Shown one piece after another: positions 58,587-64,000 of a stretch of DNA of 64,000 nucleotides (positions within the stretch are counted from its first letter, which is position 1; every line of letters begins with the position of its first letter). Origin of the DNA: Hirsutella rhossiliensis. Taxonomy: Eukaryota; Ascomycota; Sordariomycetes; Hypocreales; Ophiocordycipitaceae. Where the stretch lies: the NCBI RefSeq assembly GCF_020360975.1, contig NW_025408674.1, forward strand, positions 1,860,001 through 1,924,000, read 5' to 3'. The notes under the pieces were generated by a model that worked only from the letters and a program-made list of their open reading frames with translations, was not told where the DNA came from and did not search any database. A program made the translations under genes and the position numbers.

Positions 58587-59055
58587 TATAACGACCGGTG
58601 TTATTCCTAATAGATAAACCTATCGAGGGGTTTATATTAGCAGATATAATAGGGCGTGGTCTAAGCAATAATATATATATTACGTTAGTAATAAGTCGGA
58701 GGTCGTAGACCGTAGACTATAACTAGGTAATTAGAATTAAAGATAGAATCGTAATAAAGATCTATATTAAAAGCTATCGAGCTATCTATTAAAGGAGTAA
58801 AAGTAGGTAGCTATATATACCTATAGAGACTATCCTTAGATCACGGTCCTAGCCGTAATCCCCTTTATAGCTCACTATAGCTTACTCGTGAGCTATGCTC
58901 CTAAGTAGTGATCTATCTATATAAGGCTTACTTAGCTTACGTACGCTCTAGGTAAGCTAAGCCTAAGTGACTTCTTGTCCCGACTATTATTCCGAGCCGC
59001 CTTATTACGTGAACGTGGCCGGCTCTCCTACGGCCCGCTGACCGTGGTCGTAACA
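58587..59055 (-). repeat. inverted, RIP-mutated LTR of the same gypsy family
   Basis: Read on the minus strand it begins TGTTACGACCACGG and ends near GGAATAACACCGGTCGTTATA. That is the same start and end as the LTR at 3870-4369 with RIP-type changes. The stretch matching the family U5 (aggggtttat, then gggcgtggtctaagcaataa) is recognisable at 58630-58665. The purine-rich primer tract lies outside it on the minus strand at about 59057-59074. Confidence 0.85.
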
Positions 59056-59190
59056 CGATGTCTCCCCTCCTTTTAGTCTTGTCCGCAAGACCTGCTGCTG
59101 CCTTAGCCGCCGTGTATAAATATACCCTTATCGCGCGTATATATGTTCCCCGTTCGTTCTTTCTATCCCTTAGGATATGCTGCTAATAGT

Positions 59191-59813
59191 ATATCTAGTC
59201 GCGTGTCGAAGGATCGTTCTCGTAAGACCCTCGAGCGCATTCGTTTAGCTAAGTCTATTAATCGTCTTAGTTTCGACGTTATACTATATTCTTTCTATTC
59301 GTCGCGCGGCTTCCGCTATAAAATGCTAGAGAAATCTTCTAAGTATGCCGAATACGTGCGGCGGGGTCGTTCTTACGATGCGTTGGGCGTAGCGATTAGC
59401 TCCCGTAGGTGACTTCGTTGTCCTGCCTATTATTTATAGCTAACGTGTGTCCTAGTATCCCGAATAAATCTAGAGTCCGATCGATTAGATAAAGAAGTAG
59501 AAATTGCTAAGGAGCGAATATTAAAAGCTTAAGCCGACCTAAACGAAGCCTTAGCTTATTTAGCGCGGCTTCGCCGTTAAAAGCGCTAGCTAAAGATAAA
59601 GGGTACCGAGATAGTCCGTCGGGGCCTTCGTTCCTTAGATAACCTTAACGAGGCTAAGCGCTAAGAATCTAAAGTAGTAGTCGATATTTAGTCTATAGGT
59701 AGATTTAATATAATTAATTAGAATACTATTAGTTCGTTAGGCGATTTTATAATACCTAGGGTGGATTTTACTAGTAGAACTATCGAAGTAGAGAACCGTA
59801 GTAGGTTAAGTGC
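59191..59813 (+). pseudogene. second copy of the antisense Cys-rich/coiled-coil ORF, RIP-mutated
   Basis: This is the counterpart of 2701-3307, again opposite to pol. The former start ATG is ATA at 59191, followed by RVSKDRSRK, which aligns with RVSKKRAKA of the other copy. The cysteines are now tyrosines as expected from RIP (RGFRY against RGLREC, KYAEYVR against RCVECVR). The coiled coil is readable (LDKEVEIAKERILKA, then LARLRR, GTEIVRRGLRSLDNLNE), with stops that fit former CAA, CAG or TGG codons. It gives independent support that the ORF is a component of the element. Confidence 0.7.
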
Positions 59814-59814
59814 T

Positions 59815-62800
59815 TAAGTAGTTCTTAGGTATTTTCTTCTAGTCCGTATCCCTTTTACTTAATAAGGTATTCTTATTGCTAACCTTATTTTCTTATATTT
59901 AGTATTTATTCGGCTTTATATTCCTAATTATCGTTAACTTCGATTTTTTCCTATAGTTTAGCGTTTTATAGTGCTAGTTTTAATAATAAGATATAAAATA
60001 TCGGGTATATCCGTATTATCGTTAGTAGCGAAAGTTCGTAGTTAACTTTTAAAATAATTTTCTTAACCTTAAACGGTCTAAGTTTCTTAAAATCTAATTT
60101 ATTGCTTAGTCGTTTTATTTTAATATTTCGTCGTATAAGGTAGACTATATCTCCCTCTCGAAAGATTGGTCCCTATAATCTTTTCCGATTATAGTAAGTA
60201 GATATTCGTTCTCTAATAAATTAAAGTTCTTATTGCATTTCTTTATATAATTTTCGTAGCTAATCTACTTATAGTATCGCTCGTTCCGCTTATAGTCCTT
60301 ATCGAGTAACCTTAAATGCTTCTAGGTTATATCCGTAATTAGCGTATACTAGTAAGAGCTTAGTTATTTCCGTAACTAAGCTATTATAAGCTAGTTACGC
60401 TATTAGTAGCTATTTAACCTAATCGTTTTATTTATAGCTAATATAGTATTATAAATATTATTTAAGCGTTTAGTTAAGTCGTTTTATTTATCTATCTATT
60501 TATAGGTAATAAGCTATACTAAGCTTATATTTCGTCCCTAATTATACTATAAGAGCTTACTAAAACTTAGCTATAAATATACTTCCTTTATTAAAGATAA
60601 TCTCGTTCGGTAGTCCGTAATTACTAATAATTATTCGTAGGAATATATATACTAGCTCTTTTATATTACTTACTTCTTTATATAGTAAAAAATACCTATA
60701 CTTTATTAGTCTATCGGTAATAACGAATATACTATTATACTTAATATTAGTTATAGGTTCTTTTAATAGTAATAGCTTTATAATATAGTCGAAAGCTATT
60801 AAATCCTATAGTTTTTCTAGTACTAGTAGCGGTTGCAATTCTCTATATAGTTTATATCGTTTAGCTTTACTTCGTACGTAAAGTTTATATTCTTTAATAA
60901 CTTATTATACTACTTCTTTAAGCTATAGGAAGTTATATTATCGTTTAATCCGTTCTATTATTCTTTAGATTCCTTAGTATCTATATATTAGATATTTATA
61001 TATATCTTATATAACTTTATCTCGTAATTCTAGTAGTATCTAGATTTTATTTTTATATATTAGAACTTCTAAATATTCTATATCGCATCCGTTTAGTACT
61101 TCGTATTCTTTTATCTATTTTAGGATCTTTTAGTATATCGCGTCGTTAGGTTATACTTTAAATATTATATTTAGCTATCGTTACTAGTAGTTCCCGTTTT
61201 CGTTGATTTCTAGGAGCTGTCCTTCCGCTATAGGTGCTCCTATATCGTAGTTACTTCGTCGACTAAGGGCATTAGCTCGACCGTTTTCTATTCCTTTTCT
61301 ATAGATTATTTCGTAGTCGAATTCTAATAAGTATTCGGCCTATCGGATCTATCGTCCGTTTAACTATTACGTTGTTATAAAATATAAGATATTCTTATAA
61401 TCTATATAGACCTTAACTTTATATTTACTTCTAAGAAGGTAGTATCGAAATTCCTTAAAAGCTTAAATAATTACGAGGAGTTCTTTATCGTAGATAGGGT
61501 AATTAAGTTCTACGCTATATAGCTTTTTCGAGTAGAATGTAATTAGTCGTAGTCTTCTTTTATCGTCTTTCTATCCGATTTATACTCCTAGAATAAAGTC
61601 TAATATATCGGTTTCGAGTTCGATTTATCGTTCTAGATTAAAGGTAGTTAAGACTAGTTCTTATATAATCGTAGTCTTAATATATTCGAAAGCTTCGTTA
61701 GCTTTATCGTCCTATATAAATTCTTTTTCCTTCTTCGTTAAGTTATATAATAGTGCTACGATCTTTCTAAAATCTTTAATAAATCGTTAGTAGTAATTTA
61801 TAAATCCTAGGAAACTTTATATATCCTTAACGTTCTTTAGCGTTAGCTATTCTTTAATTAAGTTGATTTTATCTTATTATATTCGTATCTCTCTTAATAA
61901 GATCGTATATCTAAGGAAGTCTACTTCCTATATATAGAACTTGCTTTTCTCTAGTTTAACTAGTAACTTTATATTCTAAAGTACGCGGAGTACCTTATAG
62001 ACGTATTCCTTATATTCTTTTAGGGTGTCCGAGAAGATTAGGATATTATCTAGGTATACTACTATAAAGATATCTAAGTATTCGCGTAGGATATTATTAA
62101 TTATCCGTTAGAAGGTAGCTAGTATATTTATAAGTCTAAATAGTATTACTAGATATTTAAATAGTCCGAATTTCGTTTTAAAGGCTATTATCTATTCGTA
62201 TCCCTTTTTTATATATATTAAGTTATAGGCGCCTTTAAGATCGAGGGCTATAAACTATTTTTTGCCGTATAGTCGATCTCGTAGTTCCGATATAAGTAGT
62301 AATAGTATTCGGTCCTTTATTATAATATCGTTTAAGCGTCTATAGTTAATAACTAGTCGTAGCTTACCGTTTTTTTTTAGAATAAATATAACTAGGTAGC
62401 TTACTTTAGATATTAACGTTCGTATATATCCTTTTCGTAGATTCTCGTTAAGGTAGTCGCGTAGCGTTTATAGTTGCTTTTCGTTTAAGTTATAGATCTT
62501 ATAAAACGTCGGCGTTATTCTATCCTTAAGATAAATTTCGTGGTCCTATTAGCTATATTTAAGTAACCTTATCTTAAGTTCTTCCTTAAAGAGTTTATTA
62601 TATTTCTAGTATTCCTAGGGGATATTCTTTATTCTATCTTATAGGCTTTATTCTTTCTTTTAAGAGCTAGTTTCTCTTAACTCGAGCTCTTTATTAATTT
62701 ATTTAAGGTCTTTCCTTAGAGTAGCAATAACTCTTTAGATCTTTATACTATATCCTTTATTCTATTTATATCGGATGCTAGGTTATATAGCCGTGTTAGT

Positions 62801-64000
62801 TAGTACGTAGGTCTTATTAGTCGATTTTATTATATCCGCTAGTTCGGTTACTATTTTCGTTTATATCGCTAAAGCCCGTAATAATTTACTTAAACGGTTA
62901 TCCCTTTTATCCTATTTAGTAGCTAAATTATCGTAAAATTTTACTTTCTCCTAAATCTGCTAGTCCTAGAAACTTACGTCTTCGTCCTAACGTAGCTAGC
63001 TAGTTTTCTAGTTAATTAGTAGGTTGCTCTCCTATAGCTATAGAAGCCCTAATATAAGGTTATAGTCTCTAATATCTATAATATTAAAGTTAACTCGTTC
63101 GTCGTAGCCCTAGATATTAATATTAAGGTAATTAATCTCTATATTAATAATTCCGTTATTATAGTTAAAGGCCTCTCCTTCGATATTCGTAAGTTTATAT
63201 AGATCTTTCTTATATCTTTATATAAGTCGGTAACGATTAACGACTTTAGGTAAAACATAATTGCCTATCGCGCTATAGTCTAAAAGTATACGTACGTAAT
63301 ATCCCGTGATTTAGATATCTAATACTATTTAGTCGCTATAGCTTGCCGTTGCTATATATAGGGTCCTTAGATCTTATCGTATCGTGCTAGTCTATAGCCC
63401 TTTTATAGATAGCGTACCTTGTTTTTTACTTAGTCCTTATTTATTTTATTTAGGTATTCTTCTTCGATTTATTATTAATATCGTTTCTTTATGTTTTTAT
63501 CGCGTAGTATTATATCGGGGCTTAAGAGACTAATTTCTTATAGCTAATTAAAGATTTCTTATTTCTCGACGCTATATCGTTTATATTATACTACTTTATA
63601 GTTAATTACGTACTATGCTTCGTAATTCTATTCGTTTTCGTACTAAAGGTCGAGTTTTCGTTTAGCGTCTTTCTATTTTTTACGTAGTATTTTTATATCG
63701 ATTCTTCCTTAGTCGAATGCGGCTTATAGCCTTTATATATACTACTAATAATCTTTTAGTATACCGTTATATCGTTTATACTATACTTATGCTTTTTTAT
63801 ATTTATAAATTCTATAGTTTAGGTATACGTATTCGTTATAATTTTCTTTATCGTATTTAACTTATTACGTAAGTCTTTAGAAGATTAAGGGTTCGGATAT
63901 CTTAGAGTAAGTAGCATTATACTATTCCTCTATTTTAGCGTGTCTATAGATTTTATATATCTCTAAAAGATATCTCGTTAATAAACTATAATTATCGCGG
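59815..64000 (-). mobile_element. Ty3/gypsy pol, inverted and RIP-saturated, continues beyond the window
   Basis: Read on the minus strand the sequence matches the left-hand pol over its whole visible length. The chromodomain start is near 59920-59950, the integrase C-terminus near 60000-60180, the RNase H/integrase junction near 61330-61400, the RT/RNase H junction near 61620-61700 and the RT start near 62340-62400. Nearly every CpA has become TpA, with many resulting stops. At the indel sites checked it has one base more than the left copy, which restores the expected phase. It must be inactive. Confidence 0.88.

Noticed and set aside
59143..59412. The 89-codon plus-strand ORF as an independent host gene
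   Set aside because: It aligns with the antisense ORF of the left retrotransposon and lies just inside the LTR, so it belongs to the element.
1..64000. CRISPR arrays, rRNA or bacterial operon features
   Set aside because: None seen; the gene structures are eukaryotic. I also recognised no tRNA, although a systematic fold search was not possible.

Overview
The window is nuclear DNA of a filamentous ascomycete (Pezizomycotina, probably Sordariomycetes). The evidence is short GT-AG introns, Zn2Cys6 regulators, a HET-domain gene, expanded MFS and APH-like families, and A+T-rich blocks almost without CpA and TpG, the signature of repeat-induced point mutation (RIP).

Layout. Bases 1-4369 hold the 3' part of a Ty3/gypsy chromodomain retrotransposon (pol on +) that is not RIP-mutated: RT, RNase H, integrase and chromodomain, then an antisense ORF, a polypurine tract and two tandem LTRs. 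Bases 4370-6060 are RIP-degraded repeats interrupted by a 271-bp probable solo LTR. A gene-rich island runs from about 6.2 to 54.6 kb. From 54.7 kb to the end lie RIP-degraded transposons: a LINE-like fragment, a Ty1/copia 5' part, then an inverted, heavily RIP-mutated second copy of the same gypsy family (LTR 58587-59055, antisense ORF on +, pol on -). The island is therefore bracketed by oppositely oriented copies of one element family.

The island in order: a cytochrome P450 (-) divergent from a class I terpene synthase (+) with a degenerate second metal-binding motif; a Trf4/Cid14-type poly(A) polymerase; a hexose transporter; an HSL-type alpha/beta hydrolase; a D-serine dehydratase-like PLP enzyme tail-to-tail with a RidA imine deaminase; an APH-like pseudogene; a Dal5/Tna1-like MFS transporter; a small predicted mitochondrial membrane protein; a Zn2Cys6 regulator; a mitochondrial acyl-CoA dehydrogenase; a secreted protein, possibly a glycoside hydrolase, divergent from a second Zn2Cys6 regulator; a second APH-like pseudogene; a serine esterase with a late nonsense codon; a HET-domain gene; a terpene synthase remnant; two sugar transporters; and an Hsp70-like remnant that runs into the repeats.

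How parts may work together (inference): the P450 and terpene synthase could form a minimal terpenoid locus. The D-serine dehydratase would release 2-aminoacrylate, which RidA hydrolyses. The secreted candidate hydrolase, its divergent regulator and the sugar transporters suggest carbohydrate use. The strongest novelty candidate is the antisense ORF of the retrotransposon. It has a Zn2Cys6-like cysteine array followed by a coiled coil, and it is recognisable in both copies of the element.
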